64,000 bases of DNA from Smithella sp. GTDB lineage: Bacteria; Desulfobacterota; Syntrophia; Syntrophales; Smithellaceae. The stretch lies in NCBI GenBank assembly GCA_007244375.1, contig SCVW01000048.1:1-64000 (forward strand). Reading direction: 5' to 3'. Under the pieces are notes generated by a model that was not told where the DNA came from, did not search any database, and saw only the letters and a program-made list of their open reading frames with translations. Both the position numbers and the translations under genes were made by a program. Positions 9,405-18,213 of this stretch are shown here, one piece after another (the stretch's first letter is position 1; each line of letters opens with the position of its first letter).

Positions 9405-10193
9405 TTATGAATCTTTTAATTTAATACTGATTCTCTCAACAGAATTCGCTTTGCCGCTCACTGAATCTATATCAATTATTACGCCTTGCATTCTGATATC
9501 TTCTTTGGCCACTTCGAATTTATTGGGCATCTGCGTCAAAAATCTTTCAATAATGGCTTCTTTATTAATTCCGATAACAGAATTAAAAGGTCCGGTCATA
9601 CCGGCATCGCTGATATACGCCGTCCCTTGAGTAAGAATTTCCTCATCGGCAGTCTGAACATGGGTATGAGTGCCGATAACAGCAGACACTTCACCATCGA
9701 GATACCAGCCCAGAGCTCTTTTTTCGGAAGTCGCTTCCGCGTGCATATCCACCACAATAATTCTCGTCTTTTCTCTTAACTCGGCGACTTTATTTTTTGC
9801 CGTTACAAAAGGACAATCACTGGGGCTCATAAAAACCCGGCCGGCCAAATTAAGAATACCGACATACTCTCCTGTTTTAAGGAGTATCAGAGCAGTTCCG
9901 GTACCGGGAGCTACAGACGGATAATTAGCCGGCCGTAGAAGCCTTTCAAAATCTCCGATAAACTCCAGCACTTCTTTCTTATTCCAGATATGATTGCCGG
10001 AAGTAAGCACGTCAATATTACATCTAAAAAGTTCTTCGACAACCTTCTGAGTTACGCCGAATCCGGCAGCGACATTCTCACAATTGGCAATAACCAAGTC
10101 AATTTTTTTCCTGGAAATCAGGGCTGGTAAAAGTTCTCTCACTGCCATTCTTCCCGGAGAACCGATTATGTCGCCAATAAAAAATATTTTCAT
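9405..10193 (-). CDS. YmdB-type metallophosphoesterase (TIGR00282 family)
   Basis: A 262-residue cytoplasmic calcineurin-like phosphoesterase. The metal-binding motifs are FIGDIIGSPGRMA at the N-terminus, NCENVAAGFGV near residue 40, SGNHIW near 67, VDMHAEATSEKRALGWYLDG near 150 and IGTHTHVQTADE near 175. Bacillus YmdB acts on 2',3'-cyclic AMP and affects RNase Y-linked RNA turnover. Here too the gene follows rny directly, although a hairpin lies between them. An AAGGAAAA ribosome site precedes the ATG at 10193. The exact substrate in this organism is inferred from the family. Confidence 0.92.
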   Translation of the reverse strand: MKIFFIGDIIGSPGRMAVRELLPALISRKKIDLVIANCENVAAGFGVTQKVVEELFRCNIDVLTSGNHIWNKKEVLEFIGDFERLLRPANYPSVAPGTGTALILLKTGEYVGILNLAGRVFMSPSDCPFVTAKNKVAELREKTRIIVVDMHAEATSEKRALGWYLDGEVSAVIGTHTHVQTADEEILTQGTAYISDAGMTGPFNSVIGINKEAIIERFLTQMPNKFEVAKEDIRMQGVIIDIDSVSGKANSVERISIKLKDS

Positions 10194-10293
10194 TTAGTTT
10201 TTCCTTTTTATCACCGCACAAAAAATCTATACCTTTTCTTCTTATTAAAGTCCAGTCGCTTGTAACGTGAATAAATTAAAGGGCGTTTAGAAT

Positions 10294-10349
10294 AAACTAC
10301 CCCACGGCTTATTCCAAAGAAACTTATTGAGATTGCCGCGGGGTAGTTT
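10294..10349 (-). terminator. Terminator-like hairpin at the rny stop codon
   Basis: AACTACCCCACGGC and GCCGCGGGGTAGTT pair with a single mismatch across a loop of about 27 nt, right after the rny stop. The T-run after the stem is weak, so attenuation or processing between rny and the ymdB-like gene is as likely as full termination. Confidence 0.6.
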
Positions 10350-11914
10350 TATTTCGCGAAATCGGAAACGCGGGTTTCTCTGATTACGGTAACTTTTATC
10401 TGCCCGGGATAGGTAAGCTCGCTTTCAATTTTCTTGATTATATCCTTGCACAACATCGTGGCGTCATTTTCAGAGATTTTTTCATTTTCCACAAGAATAC
10501 GGATCTCACGACCCGCCTGAATGGCAAAACATTTATCAACACCGTTGAATGAGTTGGCAATCTTTTCGAGACCTTCCAAACGCTTGACGTAGGTTTCCAG
10601 CATCTCACGACGTGCACCGGGTCTGGCGGCAGAAAGTGTATCCGCCGCCTGAACCAGAACGCCAAGTAGAGTGTTGTTGCGTCCGTCATCATGATGAGTA
10701 GCAATCGCCTGAACAATACGGGGATTTTCTCCGAAACGCTTGGCATAATCTGCTCCGATAGCCGCATGCGTTCCCTCTACCTTATGATCTATAGCTTTGC
10801 CGATATCATGCAAAAGTCCTGCACGTTTAGCTTCCTTAACGTTCACTTTCAATTCCGACGCCATAATGCCGGTTAGATAAGCAACATCCATGGAGTGCTG
10901 CAAAACGTTTTGCGAATAACTGGTACGGTATTTAAGAGAACCCAGCAAATTGATTATCTCGGGATGAATATCATGAACACCGACATCGAAAGAAGCCTTC
11001 TCGCCGGTTTCTCTGATTATCTGATCGACTTCTACTCTTACCTTTTTAACAATTTCTTCGATACGGCCCGGATGAATTCGTCCATCCTGAATCAATCTCT
11101 CCAGAGAAATTCTGGCTACTTCTCTTCTGATAGGATCGAAACTGGATAGAACAACCGCTTCCGGAGTATCATCAATAATTAAATCGATACCCGTCGCCGC
11201 TTCGATTGCCCGGATATTTCTGCCTTCACGACCAATAATGCGTCCTTTCATTTCTTCGCTGGGCAGGTTCACTGCCGAGACAGTTTTCTCTGCCACAACA
11301 TCTCCTGCATACCTTTGAATCGCATAAGCAACAATTTCCTGTGCTTTTTTATCAGCGGCTAATTTAGCCTCATCTTCAATTTTACGGACAAGTGCCGCGG
11401 CCTCCTGCTTGGCATCAGCCTCCATGGACTGTATCAATATTTTTTTCGCTTCCTCGGCAGACATTCCCGCTATTTTTTCAAGTTTTTCTTGCTGTTCTTC
11501 AAGAGCGGCATCCAACTTGCGGCGTTTTTCTTCGATTGACGCTTCTTTTCCGGCTATTAATTTTTCACGTCCTTCAACACTTGATTCCTTTTGCGCCAGC
11601 AAGTCGGATTTCTTCTCCAGGTTTTCTTCCTTGGCACGAATCCTTTTTTCCCTTGCGTCAAAATCACTTCTTCTTTCCTTAGCTTCATTATCAAATTCGG
11701 CTTTCATCTTCAGAAGGTTTTCCTTCGCTTGAAGGATTGCTTCCTTTTTAATGGTCTCCGCCTCTTTTTTAGCTTCTTCGGCAATACGTACCATTAGTTT
11801 TTTAGATGACTTGATTTCCCTTGCTGCGAGAACCTGCTTTAAAATAAAGCCGATAATAATACCTGAAACAACCGCAACAACCAAAACTACGACTGATACA
11901 CCAGCCCAAAACAT
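10349..11914 (-). CDS. rny: Ribonuclease Y
   Basis: RNase Y is a membrane-anchored endoribonuclease that starts mRNA decay. The 521-residue protein matches the family. It has one N-terminal transmembrane helix (residues 4-26), a long charged coiled coil (about 30-200), a KH RNA-binding domain ([13 protein letters not shown] near 225-235), and an HD phosphohydrolase domain with [22 protein letters not shown] and ATHHDD ligands. The strong ribosome site AAGGAGGTAA precedes the ATG at 11914. Downstream is the ymdB-like gene, the conserved partner. The leader between 11915 and 12060 contains several small hairpins. Confidence 0.97.
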   Translation of the reverse strand: MFWAGVSVVVLVVAVVSGIIIGFILKQVLAAREIKSSKKLMVRIAEEAKKEAETIKKEAILQAKENLLKMKAEFDNEAKERRSDFDAREKRIRAKEENLEKKSDLLAQKESSVEGREKLIAGKEASIEEKRRKLDAALEEQQEKLEKIAGMSAEEAKKILIQSMEADAKQEAAALVRKIEDEAKLAADKKAQEIVAYAIQRYAGDVVAEKTVSAVNLPSEEMKGRIIGREGRNIRAIEAATGIDLIIDDTPEAVVLSSFDPIRREVARISLERLIQDGRIHPGRIEEIVKKVRVEVDQIIRETGEKASFDVGVHDIHPEIINLLGSLKYRTSYSQNVLQHSMDVAYLTGIMASELKVNVKEAKRAGLLHDIGKAIDHKVEGTHAAIGADYAKRFGENPRIVQAIATHHDDGRNNTLLGVLVQAADTLSAARPGARREMLETYVKRLEGLEKIANSFNGVDKCFAIQAGREIRILVENEKISENDATMLCKDIIKKIESELTYPGQIKVTVIRETRVSDFAK

Positions 11915-12113
11915 ATTTATGTTACCTCCTTCTTGCTCCTCCGGGAAACCAACTTCCCAACCTGAAACCCTACGCCGCTACTCCTGTAGAACATATCTCC
12001 GGCGGAGCTATATTTTAACCTCCCGGTTGGTATCCGATCTTCGTGACACACAACCGCGAGAAATTTAATGAGGCTAAAATTTCAAAAGCAAAGCGCATTG
12101 AAATTTTTTAGCC
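11915..12113 (-). promoter_or_regulatory. Hairpin-rich leader of rny and hairpin after 6S RNA
   Basis: No gene is visible here. Near the rny start, on the minus strand, there are small inverted repeats: CTCCGCCGGAG, CTACAGGAGTAG and GGGAAGTTGGTTTCCC, the last just before the ribosome site. Further upstream, GGCTAAAATTTC (12072-12083) pairs with 12100-12113 and could end the 6S RNA transcript. I recognise no known riboswitch. Confidence 0.35.
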
Positions 12114-12221
12114 GAATTATCCAATCATACTGTATCTGGATTGGAAATTTCCTCTAAATCTAAACTTGTTATTTTTTAAAGGCGGACAAGATGTTTTTTC
12201 CAGGAAAGCGGGACATTAAAA

Positions 12222-12413
12222 CCCCCGCATATGCCGTGTTAATCGCCATTTTGAACCTTCTTACAAAGTGGGCACCTGTATTGGTTGTTTCAGGCTTTCT
12301 GCTCGCCGATAAACGGAAAAAAAGCAGCCATGCACACCGCAATCAAGGAAAGGTCCCAAGGTCAAAAATGTTGGCTCAAAGACAAATATTAATCACGTAC
12401 ATCGCAGGGGCAA
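12222..12413 (-). ncRNA. ssrS: 6S RNA
   Basis: About 190 nt downstream of zapA, the classic proteobacterial place for ssrS. On the minus strand the ends pair (GCCCCTGCGATG at the 5' end with CATATGCGGGGG at the 3' end). Between them lie sequence blocks typical of the family: GAGCCAACATTT, GGGACCTTTCCTTG, CGGCGAGCAGAAAGCCTGAA, and AGGTTCAAAATGGCGATTAA before the closing stem. 6S RNA binds the housekeeping RNA polymerase by mimicking an open promoter, mainly in stationary phase. The ends are estimated from pairing. Confidence 0.87.
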
Positions 12414-12424
12414 ACAAGAACTTG

Positions 12425-12703
12425 TTAGTTTGCTTCGTCAATCAGTTGAATTAAATTTTCGGCTCTGCTCTCTATCTGATCACAGAGTTCCGTGTTAACT
12501 CCTTTTAATTTTAACAACTCTTCTGAAATGTTTAAGGCCGCCAGGATGGCCACGTTTAAGGTTTTTATTCCATTACCGGTACGTAAAACCTCATCCATTT
12601 TTTCATTTACATACCGGACAACATTGGCCACTTCTTCATCTTCTGAATCGCTTATAACAGAAAGCTCCTGCCCCAATACCGTTATTTTGTGACTATTTTT
12701 CAA
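12425..12703 (-). CDS. zapA: Cell division protein ZapA
   Basis: A 92-residue ZapA-family protein, which bundles FtsZ filaments at the division ring. The sequence fits the family from KITVLGQELSVISDSEDEE (beta strands) through VVRYVNEKMDEV to a C-terminal helical coiled coil (LLKLKGVNTELCDQIESRAENLI). The start must be the TTG at 12703, because no ATG or GTG lies upstream in frame and later starts would remove the conserved first strand. It is 18 nt downstream of a coiled-coil gene and just upstream of 6S RNA, a conserved arrangement. Confidence 0.92.
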   Translation of the reverse strand: MKNSHKITVLGQELSVISDSEDEEVANVVRYVNEKMDEVLRTGNGIKTLNVAILAALNISEELLKLKGVNTELCDQIESRAENLIQLIDEAN

Positions 12704-12721
12704 AACACACGCCCTGGAAGC

Positions 12722-12997
12722 TTATTTTACTGAATCTATATCTGCGATTAATTCAAGCAGTGCATCTACCCTTGCGCGTACGCTGTTCCTTTCCTCGTCT
12801 AATGCCTTTAATTTATCTTTAACCCCTTCTAATTCCGCCTCTTTATTTTTTAACGTTTCCTCCAATATATGAATTTGTTTTTTTAAAGAAACTTTTTCAT
12901 CAACAATTACTTTAATTTTATCCTCTAATTTTTTAAATTTTTCCAGTTCCACTGTAGACGTCATCCTTTCTTCATCAAACAAAGTGTGATTTTCCAT
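12722..12997 (-). CDS. Short coiled-coil protein, ZapB-like
   Basis: The product is 91 residues, almost wholly a charged coiled coil from about residue 17 to the end, with heptad-like hydrophobic spacing (VELEKFKKLEDKIKVIVDEK onward) and no other domain. Its position directly before zapA and its size suggest a ZapB-like division-ring partner. Coiled coils give weak sequence evidence, so this rests mainly on context. The ATG at 12997 is used; an internal ATG at residue 12 has no properly spaced ribosome site. Confidence 0.72.
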   Translation of the reverse strand: MENHTLFDEERMTSTVELEKFKKLEDKIKVIVDEKVSLKKQIHILEETLKNKEAELEGVKDKLKALDEERNSVRARVDALLELIADIDSVK

Positions 12998-13051
12998 AGT
13001 TTCTTTGTTCTTAATTTATGCCAATTTATGACTCAATGTCAAGGTATTATT

Positions 13052-14032
13052 TTAACTTCTATCCATGTTCAGCAACCGAAAATACTCATTCAGTTCATGA
13101 AGAATGCTTTCCTTATCCTTCAACTTTCCCGCAAGCTCCCTGAAACGGCTGGAGTTATCTAACCCCTTGGTATACCAAAGAATATGCTTATGAAAACTTC
13201 TCAAAGCCACTTTATCTCCATAAATTTGTGATTCCATTTCCCAATGATTTTCAATCATTTTCAATCTTTGTTCCAAATCAGGCAGATAATTGACCTGCTG
13301 ACCGGAACATGCATCGACAATACCTTTAAATATCCAGGGGTTGCCTAGTACACCTCTGCCCACCATCACGGCATCGCAGGAAGTTTCATCAATCATTCTA
13401 AGTGCATCTTGAGGCTTCCGGATATCACCATTACCAATTACCGGAATTTTGACAGCTTTTTTTACTGCTGCGATTATTTTCCAATCGGCTTGGCCGCTGT
13501 AACCCTGATCGACTGTACGGGCGTGAACCGTAATCGCATCGGCGCCACAACGTTCTACAATTTTAGCAACTTCTACTGCATTGATGGAAGAGCGACTCCA
13601 TCCGGAACGAATCTTTGCAGTAACCGGAATTTTAACAGCTTTTTTTACTGATTCAATTATTCGGGCGGCAAGAATCGGATTTCTTAGTAAAACAGCTCCG
13701 GCGCCAGTTTTTACCACCTTTCTTACCGGACAGCCCATATTAATATCAATCAAATCAATGTCACTATCTTCAACAATTCTGGCGGCTTGAGCCATGATTT
13801 GGGGATCTGCCCCGAAAATCTGCGCGCCCAACGGGCGGTCACCGGGACAAGTTTTCAGATATTCATAAGTTTTGGCCGTTTTGCGGACAAGACCATTTGC
13901 GCTGATCATTTCAGTATAGGCAAGTGAACACCCCTGTGAGCGGGCTATCAGTCTAAACGGCAAATTGGAGATTCCCGCCAGAGGGGCAAGAAAGGCTCCT
14001 TTTTTTGCGGCTGTTTGAATTATATTCATCAT
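13052..14032 (-). CDS. dusB: tRNA-dihydrouridine synthase, DusB-like
   Basis: A 326-residue FMN enzyme that reduces uridines in tRNA. The TIM-barrel family motifs are clear: APLAGISNLPFR near the N-terminus, IDINMGCPVRKVVKTGAG with the catalytic Cys around residue 100, TAKIRSGW, ITVHARTVDQGYSG, VIGNGDIRKPQDA and VMVGRGVLGNPWIF for FMN phosphate binding. The C-terminal helical tRNA-binding domain is present. The start codon overlaps the stop of the glmU-like gene upstream (ATGA), which implies translational coupling. Confidence 0.95.
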   Translation of the reverse strand: MMNIIQTAAKKGAFLAPLAGISNLPFRLIARSQGCSLAYTEMISANGLVRKTAKTYEYLKTCPGDRPLGAQIFGADPQIMAQAARIVEDSDIDLIDINMGCPVRKVVKTGAGAVLLRNPILAARIIESVKKAVKIPVTAKIRSGWSRSSINAVEVAKIVERCGADAITVHARTVDQGYSGQADWKIIAAVKKAVKIPVIGNGDIRKPQDALRMIDETSCDAVMVGRGVLGNPWIFKGIVDACSGQQVNYLPDLEQRLKMIENHWEMESQIYGDKVALRSFHKHILWYTKGLDNSSRFRELAGKLKDKESILHELNEYFRLLNMDRS

Positions 14033-14766
14033 GCAAGAAGATAAATTTCTGCGCGGGCAAGTTCTTCCAACGTGTTAATTCCCATTACTTCCACGTAGTC
14101 GGAAACGATAAATGATTTTACTTTTTGGCCTTCACGGACAGCTATTTCGACAATATCGGTAAGATAGTATTCATGCTGCTGATTGTTGTTGTTAACTTTA
14201 TCCAATGCTGAAAACAAAAATTTTGTATCAACACAGTAAATGCCCGTGTTTATTTCTCCGATTTTTTTTTCAACTTCCGTGGCATCCTTATGCTCGACTA
14301 TTTTTAAAACACTGCCCTTGTCATCCTTGACGATGCGACCATAGGCATGAGGCGGAGGCGGAATAGTCGTAAGCACGGAAACCACAGCTTTTGAAGAAAT
14401 ATGATTTTCCACCAGTGATTTAATTGTAGTAGATTTGAGAAGCGGCACATCACCGCAAAGGATTACGGTAAGTCCTTTGTAATCAGCTAATATAATTTTC
14501 GCCTGTAAAACAGCATGCCCTGTTCCCAGTTGCGGTTTCTGTTCTACAAAAACACAGCCGCTGTTGGCAAACTCAATGCGTACTTTATCTGCCTGATGAC
14601 CGATAACCGCAACTATCTTCTCCGCACCGGCTTTCTTTGCCGCTTCCAAAGTATAATGCAGAATAGGCTTGCCGTTCAGGACATGCAGGACTTTCGCCTT
14701 GTCCGATTTCATGCGGGTGCCCTTCCCCGCCGCCAGAATTACCGCGCAAAATTTCTTTTCGTTCAC
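14029..14766 (-). CDS. GlmU-like nucleotidyltransferase lacking the acetyltransferase domain
   Basis: A 245-residue nucleotidyltransferase closest in form to the N-terminal uridyltransferase half of GlmU. Marks are VILAAGKGTRMKSDKAKVLH (signature and Lys), QKPQLGTGHAV, VILCGDVPLL with the metal-binding Asp, YGRIVKDDKGSVLKIVEHKD, and INTGIYC. The left-handed beta-helix acetyltransferase half of true GlmU (about 200 further residues) is missing, so it probably only makes UDP-GlcNAc or a related UDP-sugar. The start is a GTG at 14766 with an AAAGG ribosome site. The 5' end of this gene is duplicated beyond the neighbouring toxin-antitoxin genes, at 15532-15596. Confidence 0.88.
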   Translation of the reverse strand: MNEKKFCAVILAAGKGTRMKSDKAKVLHVLNGKPILHYTLEAAKKAGAEKIVAVIGHQADKVRIEFANSGCVFVEQKPQLGTGHAVLQAKIILADYKGLTVILCGDVPLLKSTTIKSLVENHISSKAVVSVLTTIPPPPHAYGRIVKDDKGSVLKIVEHKDATEVEKKIGEINTGIYCVDTKFLFSALDKVNNNNQQHEYYLTDIVEIAVREGQKVKSFIVSDYVEVMGINTLEELARAEIYLLA

Positions 14767-14785
14767 GTTATAAACCTTTCTACTT

Positions 14786-14826
14786 CCATCGTCATACCGG
14801 CGTATGCCGGGGGTATCCAGTTTTTC
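14786..14826. repeat. Short palindromic dispersed repeat
   Basis: CATACCGGCGTATGCCGGGG followed by GTATCCAG is a small imperfect palindrome of a type widely scattered between genes in proteobacteria. It sits between the glmU-like gene and the toxin gene. Confidence 0.5.
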
Positions 14827-14876
14827 TATTGAATTAAGTATTCTGTCCCTAAATTTTCGCTATGAGTTTTAAACTA

Positions 14877-15179
14877 TTAATTATAGTAAACTTCGTCGTG
14901 TGAACCGACATCCAAAAGTATAATTTCTTTATCAATAATTTTTAGAATGAGAACTATTCGGCACTCATAATTTATTCTTACGGAGTGCTTTCCCTGATGT
15001 TCTCCTTTAAGGGGATGGAGACGTAACTGGGGAGCATTGGGATCGGTTTCAAGAAGTTGCAATGTGTTTTTAAATAAATCGGATAATTCCGGATGGCGGC
15101 GTAAAAATTTTCGAGCAGTCCTGGAAAAAGTGTCCGTCCATACTAACGTAAAAATATCTTTCCGCTTACCGGTAACCAT
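14877..15179 (-). CDS. RelE/YafQ-type mRNA interferase toxin
   Basis: A 100-residue RelE/ParE-superfamily toxin. Seen are the basic N-terminal helices (FSRTARKFLRRHPEL), a PLKGEHQGKHSVRINYECRI core and the closing LLDVGSHDEVYYN, typical of the YafQ/HigB branch. Such toxins cut mRNA on the ribosome. It begins 1 nt after the antitoxin stop, so the pair is translated together. The module lies between the glmU-like gene and a copied fragment of that gene's 5' end, suggesting arrival by insertion. Confidence 0.88.
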   Translation of the reverse strand: MVTGKRKDIFTLVWTDTFSRTARKFLRRHPELSDLFKNTLQLLETDPNAPQLRLHPLKGEHQGKHSVRINYECRIVLILKIIDKEIILLDVGSHDEVYYN

Positions 15180-15180
15180 T

Positions 15181-15435
15181 TTATTTACTCTTCAGCAGTT
15201 CAGCCATCAGTTTTTTAGAACTTCCCCGCCTTACGCGTCCTGCTTTAAGATCGTTTTCGGATGCGGCAAGCCGAACCTCGGCTAAATCAGAAAGAATACT
15301 GTCATAATACTTTTCAGATAAAATGACATACTTAGGTTGATTGTTCCGAATTACATACACGGGACCATCTGCAACAGCCTCATCTACGGCGCCAATGCCT
15401 CGACGCTTAATTTCCTGAGCGGCTATAGTTTTCAT
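15181..15435 (-). CDS. RelB/Phd-type antitoxin
   Basis: An 84-residue antitoxin. The first 50 residues (IKRRGIGAVDEAVADGPVYV and NNQPKYVILSEKYYDSIL) are of the Phd/YefM/StbD DNA-binding type; the basic C-terminal tail would wrap the toxin. It has a strong AAAGGAG ribosome site before the ATG at 15435. It is preceded by a consensus promoter with an inverted repeat that is a likely autoregulation operator. Confidence 0.87.
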   Translation of the reverse strand: MKTIAAQEIKRRGIGAVDEAVADGPVYVIRNNQPKYVILSEKYYDSILSDLAEVRLAASENDLKAGRVRRGSSKKLMAELLKSK

Positions 15436-15451
15436 AAAGTCTCAACTCCTT

Positions 15452-15500
15452 TTAGTACCTAATCTGGTGCTAGTATAAGTACTAATTATAGGTTTGTCAA
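15452..15500 (-). promoter_or_regulatory. Promoter and operator of the toxin-antitoxin pair
   Basis: On the minus strand, TTGACA (15495-15500) and TATACT (15472-15477) are separated by exactly 17 bp. A perfect 7-bp inverted repeat TTAGTAC/GTACTAA, at 15479-15485 and 15452-15458, straddles the -10 box. This is the layout expected for antitoxin autorepression. Confidence 0.72.
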
Positions 15501-15518
15501 CAAAATTAAACAGGTTCA

Positions 15519-15596
15519 TTATTGCTCCAAATCCGATTTCATGCGGGTTCCCTTCCCTGCCACCAGAATCTCCGCACAAAATTTATTTTCGTTCAC
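15519..15596 (-). pseudogene. Duplicated 5' end of the glmU-like gene
   Basis: A GTG-started 25-codon reading frame (NENKFCAEILVAGKGTRMKS then stop) repeats the first about 22 codons of the gene at 14029-14766. Over about 65 nt (15532-15596 against 14702-14766) roughly nine in ten bases agree by eye. It is a remnant left on the far side of the toxin-antitoxin genes. Confidence 0.85.
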
Positions 15597-15753
15597 CTGA
15601 TTAATCCTTTATTTTATATTATTTTATATTTCGATTTCTTTTGTTCGTATATAACACATTTGCCATTATTAAAATATAAAGACTTATTATTACAGTATTG
15701 AAAACTTACTATTAATCTAATATATAGAGTTCTGTAAAGTATTGGTGAAAAAA

Positions 15754-16809
15754 ATGGCGAAAGAAGTGCAAATTGCAGGAGCGGGACTTGCCGGACTCGT
15801 GGCGGGTATAACACTGGCACGTCAAGGTTTCAGGGTGAAGATTAGCGAGGCACGACCAAACATTGGCGGCAAGATGCGCTATGCTGATTCTACCTTAATG
15901 AACCCGACACAGATTGAAAAACATTTAGGAGTAAAGGTAGACGAAGCCTTAGAACCATGGCCTTACACGCGCGTCTGGGCATACGGGAAGAAGTACGAGC
16001 TTCCAAATCCTAAAGGAGTACAAAGTTTTACTGTAGAGAGAGGAGGCGGAAAAACCTCTCTGGAAAATGTGCTCTATCGTCAGGCTATCAAAGAAGGCGT
16101 AGAAATCACTCTGGGACAAAGCCTCTCCAAACAAGAACTCAAAGAACTTCCCCCCGGAAGCATTATCGCTACAGGACTGGACCGCAAAGCATTTGAAGCA
16201 ATGAATATACCATGTCGTCCTTTCTTCTGCCATATGACTACCGGCACCGGAGACCCGTCACGTCCCGGAGTCATCGTCTATTTTGATCACTTCACACGGG
16301 AGTTCGGTTATTATTTTCAGGCAAACGGTTCAGCCGGTTCGCTCGTCTTCAGCGTACAGCGTCCTCTTGTGGATGGAGAAAAGCAGGACTTCCGTCGTCT
16401 GCTCCACGAAAATGATGGGGTCGATTTCTCGGGATGGAACGACAATATTGCCGGATGGGCAGCCTGGCCACTGGCAGCCTGGCGAAACCTTAGACTCATG
16501 CAAGACGATAAAATCCTGGCCGGCACATTGGCCGGTGTAGTTAGTCCAATCCTTCTGTTCGGAGTTAACGGAGCGTTGCTTTCAGGAAAGATTGCGGCCA
16601 TGGCAGTGACAAATCGCGACCAGGCAATTAAGGAATTTAAACGGATAGCGCCTCTCTACTACCCACAATTCACCTTTAGGAAATTGCGAGAATACGCCCC
16701 CCATGTATTCCTGAAACCTCTTATAAGGGGAATCCTTTCCAGCTACCATCCGAGCCTGTTTCCTTGGCTTATGCTGTTTGCGCTGTGGCCGCCCGGATAT
16801 CACAGGTAA
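15754..16809 (+). CDS. FAD-dependent oxidoreductase (geranylgeranyl-reductase-like)
   Basis: A 351-residue flavoprotein of the NAD(P)/FAD-binding Rossmann superfamily. It opens with the dinucleotide motif QIAGAGLAGLVAGITLARQG, followed by the acidic end of beta-2 (KISEARPNIGGKM) and a GGGKTSLENVLYRQAIKEG segment. A late GVVSPILLFGVNGALLSGKIAA block is the usual FAD-contacting GD-type motif in altered form. The overall shape recalls the geranylgeranyl reductase group, which reduces isoprenoid or other lipid double bonds, but the substrate cannot be read from sequence. The ATG at 15754 is chosen over upstream GTG/TTG codons; the ribosome site is weak. The flanking AT-rich stretch 15600-15753 holds no visible gene. 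Confidence 0.82.
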   Translation: MAKEVQIAGAGLAGLVAGITLARQGFRVKISEARPNIGGKMRYADSTLMNPTQIEKHLGVKVDEALEPWPYTRVWAYGKKYELPNPKGVQSFTVERGGGKTSLENVLYRQAIKEGVEITLGQSLSKQELKELPPGSIIATGLDRKAFEAMNIPCRPFFCHMTTGTGDPSRPGVIVYFDHFTREFGYYFQANGSAGSLVFSVQRPLVDGEKQDFRRLLHENDGVDFSGWNDNIAGWAAWPLAAWRNLRLMQDDKILAGTLAGVVSPILLFGVNGALLSGKIAAMAVTNRDQAIKEFKRIAPLYYPQFTFRKLREYAPHVFLKPLIRGILSSYHPSLFPWLMLFALWPPGYHR

Positions 16810-16944
16810 TCACAAACACTTTAAAATTCTGGTCTGGAATTGATCTTTTACAAACCATTCGGCTTTTACCGGCAAGGAAAATTATTATTCATTATTGCAC
16901 TTTCCTTACCGGAATGCGCTCCCGGTCAACAGTCCCTCATTCAT

Positions 16945-18213
16945 TTACTGCTGTGCCGGCGCTATCACCATCACTTCCTTTATCGATTTCTGATCAGCGT
17001 TTTCAATGATAAATGTAACTCCACCGTACTGATATCTTTCTTTTGGTTTCGGAATCCTACCCATCTGCTGCATTAAAAATCCGCCGATTGTTTCATAATT
17101 GCCTTCGGGAAATTTTACTTTAATCAATTGCCGTAGTGTACCCATTTCCAGCCGTCCCGACACGAGGTAACGTCCTGTAGTGATTTTCCTGTAAAGCTTT
17201 TCTCCAGCCACATACTCATCAATTGTTCCGACAATTTCTTCTCCGATGTCTTCTATAGTGACAACACCGGTTGCGCCGCCGTATTCATCCACAACCACAG
17301 CCATCTGTTCATCTACTTTCTGCATGGCGACAAGCAATTCGCTGACTTTTTTTGTTTCCGGCACATAAAACACATCCTTGCGCATGCACGAAGCAACTGT
17401 TATTTCATCCACATTCTCTCCTTGTTCCTTATCTCTAAGAAGCATTTCTAAAAGATCAAAGTAGTGCAGAATGCCAACTATATTGTAAACGGTATCTTCG
17501 TATACGGGAATACGCATATATTTTTTATCAGCCACAACGCCCACGGCTTCCGAAATTTTCATCAAGGCGGGAAGTGATGTCAGCGCGGAAATAGGTACCA
17601 TGACCTTAACAGCCGTGAGTTCCGAGAAATCAAACACGCGGCTGACCATTTCTTTTTCTCTGGTCAGAATATCGCCACCTTTTGTTTTTTCTCCCAGAAT
17701 ATATTTGAGCCCTTCTTTGGTAATATGTGATATTTGAGCACTTTTACTGTCGGAAGATAAATGTACCGTTCCTCTGGATACGGCTGCAATCAAAAAAGCT
17801 ACCGGATAAAAAAGTATGGAAGATAAACGTATAAACCAGGCAACTCTAACCGCCATTATTTCGGCGTAATATAAAAATATACTGCGCGCAATAATCATCA
17901 AAAAAAGTGTTGGTATCATAATCAGGAAAGCAATTTGCTCGCCACGTTCAGGACCATAAAAAGATATCAAAAGACCCGTGGCCAGTGTTGAAGCAACGAT
18001 TATTGCCAGATTGGTTCCAACAAGTGCAGTAGAAATAAACCACTCGGGTTTCTCCTTCAGTTTAACCGCCTGATTGGCGAAAGATGATCCCTGATGTGCA
18101 CGGTTCTTTAATTTATTTATGTCTGATGCAAACAACGCAACTTCGCCGCCGGAATAAAGCATCTCCAAGAAGAGACAAAACAAGATGGCTGCGATAATTA
18201 AATATATACTCAT
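16945..18213 (-). CDS. CNNM/HlyC-CorC family membrane protein (second of tandem pair)
   Basis: The 422-residue product has an N-terminal DUF21 domain with about four membrane helices, two CBS domains (around 210-335; VMVPISALTSLP, EQMAVVVDEYGGATGVVTIEDI) and a C-terminal CorC_HlyC domain (about 345-415). Proteins of this family take part in Mg2+/Co2+ transport or its control; the old hemolysin label is misleading. Its ATG overlaps the stop of the preceding paralogue (ATGA), so the two are coupled. Both are 422 residues and may form a heteromer. The region 16810-16944 downstream holds no gene. Confidence 0.9.
   Translation of the reverse strand: MSIYLIIAAILFCLFLEMLYSGGEVALFASDINKLKNRAHQGSSFANQAVKLKEKPEWFISTALVGTNLAIIVASTLATGLLISFYGPERGEQIAFLIMIPTLFLMIIARSIFLYYAEIMAVRVAWFIRLSSILFYPVAFLIAAVSRGTVHLSSDSKSAQISHITKEGLKYILGEKTKGGDILTREKEMVSRVFDFSELTAVKVMVPISALTSLPALMKISEAVGVVADKKYMRIPVYEDTVYNIVGILHYFDLLEMLLRDKEQGENVDEITVASCMRKDVFYVPETKKVSELLVAMQKVDEQMAVVVDEYGGATGVVTIEDIGEEIVGTIDEYVAGEKLYRKITTGRYLVSGRLEMGTLRQLIKVKFPEGNYETIGGFLMQQMGRIPKPKERYQYGGVTFIIENADQKSIKEVMVIAPAQQ

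Noticed and set aside
15600-15753. AT-rich stretch with runs such as TTATATTATTTTATATT, possible origin or attachment site
   Set aside because: No DnaA boxes, iterons or tRNA end seen; composition alone is not enough.
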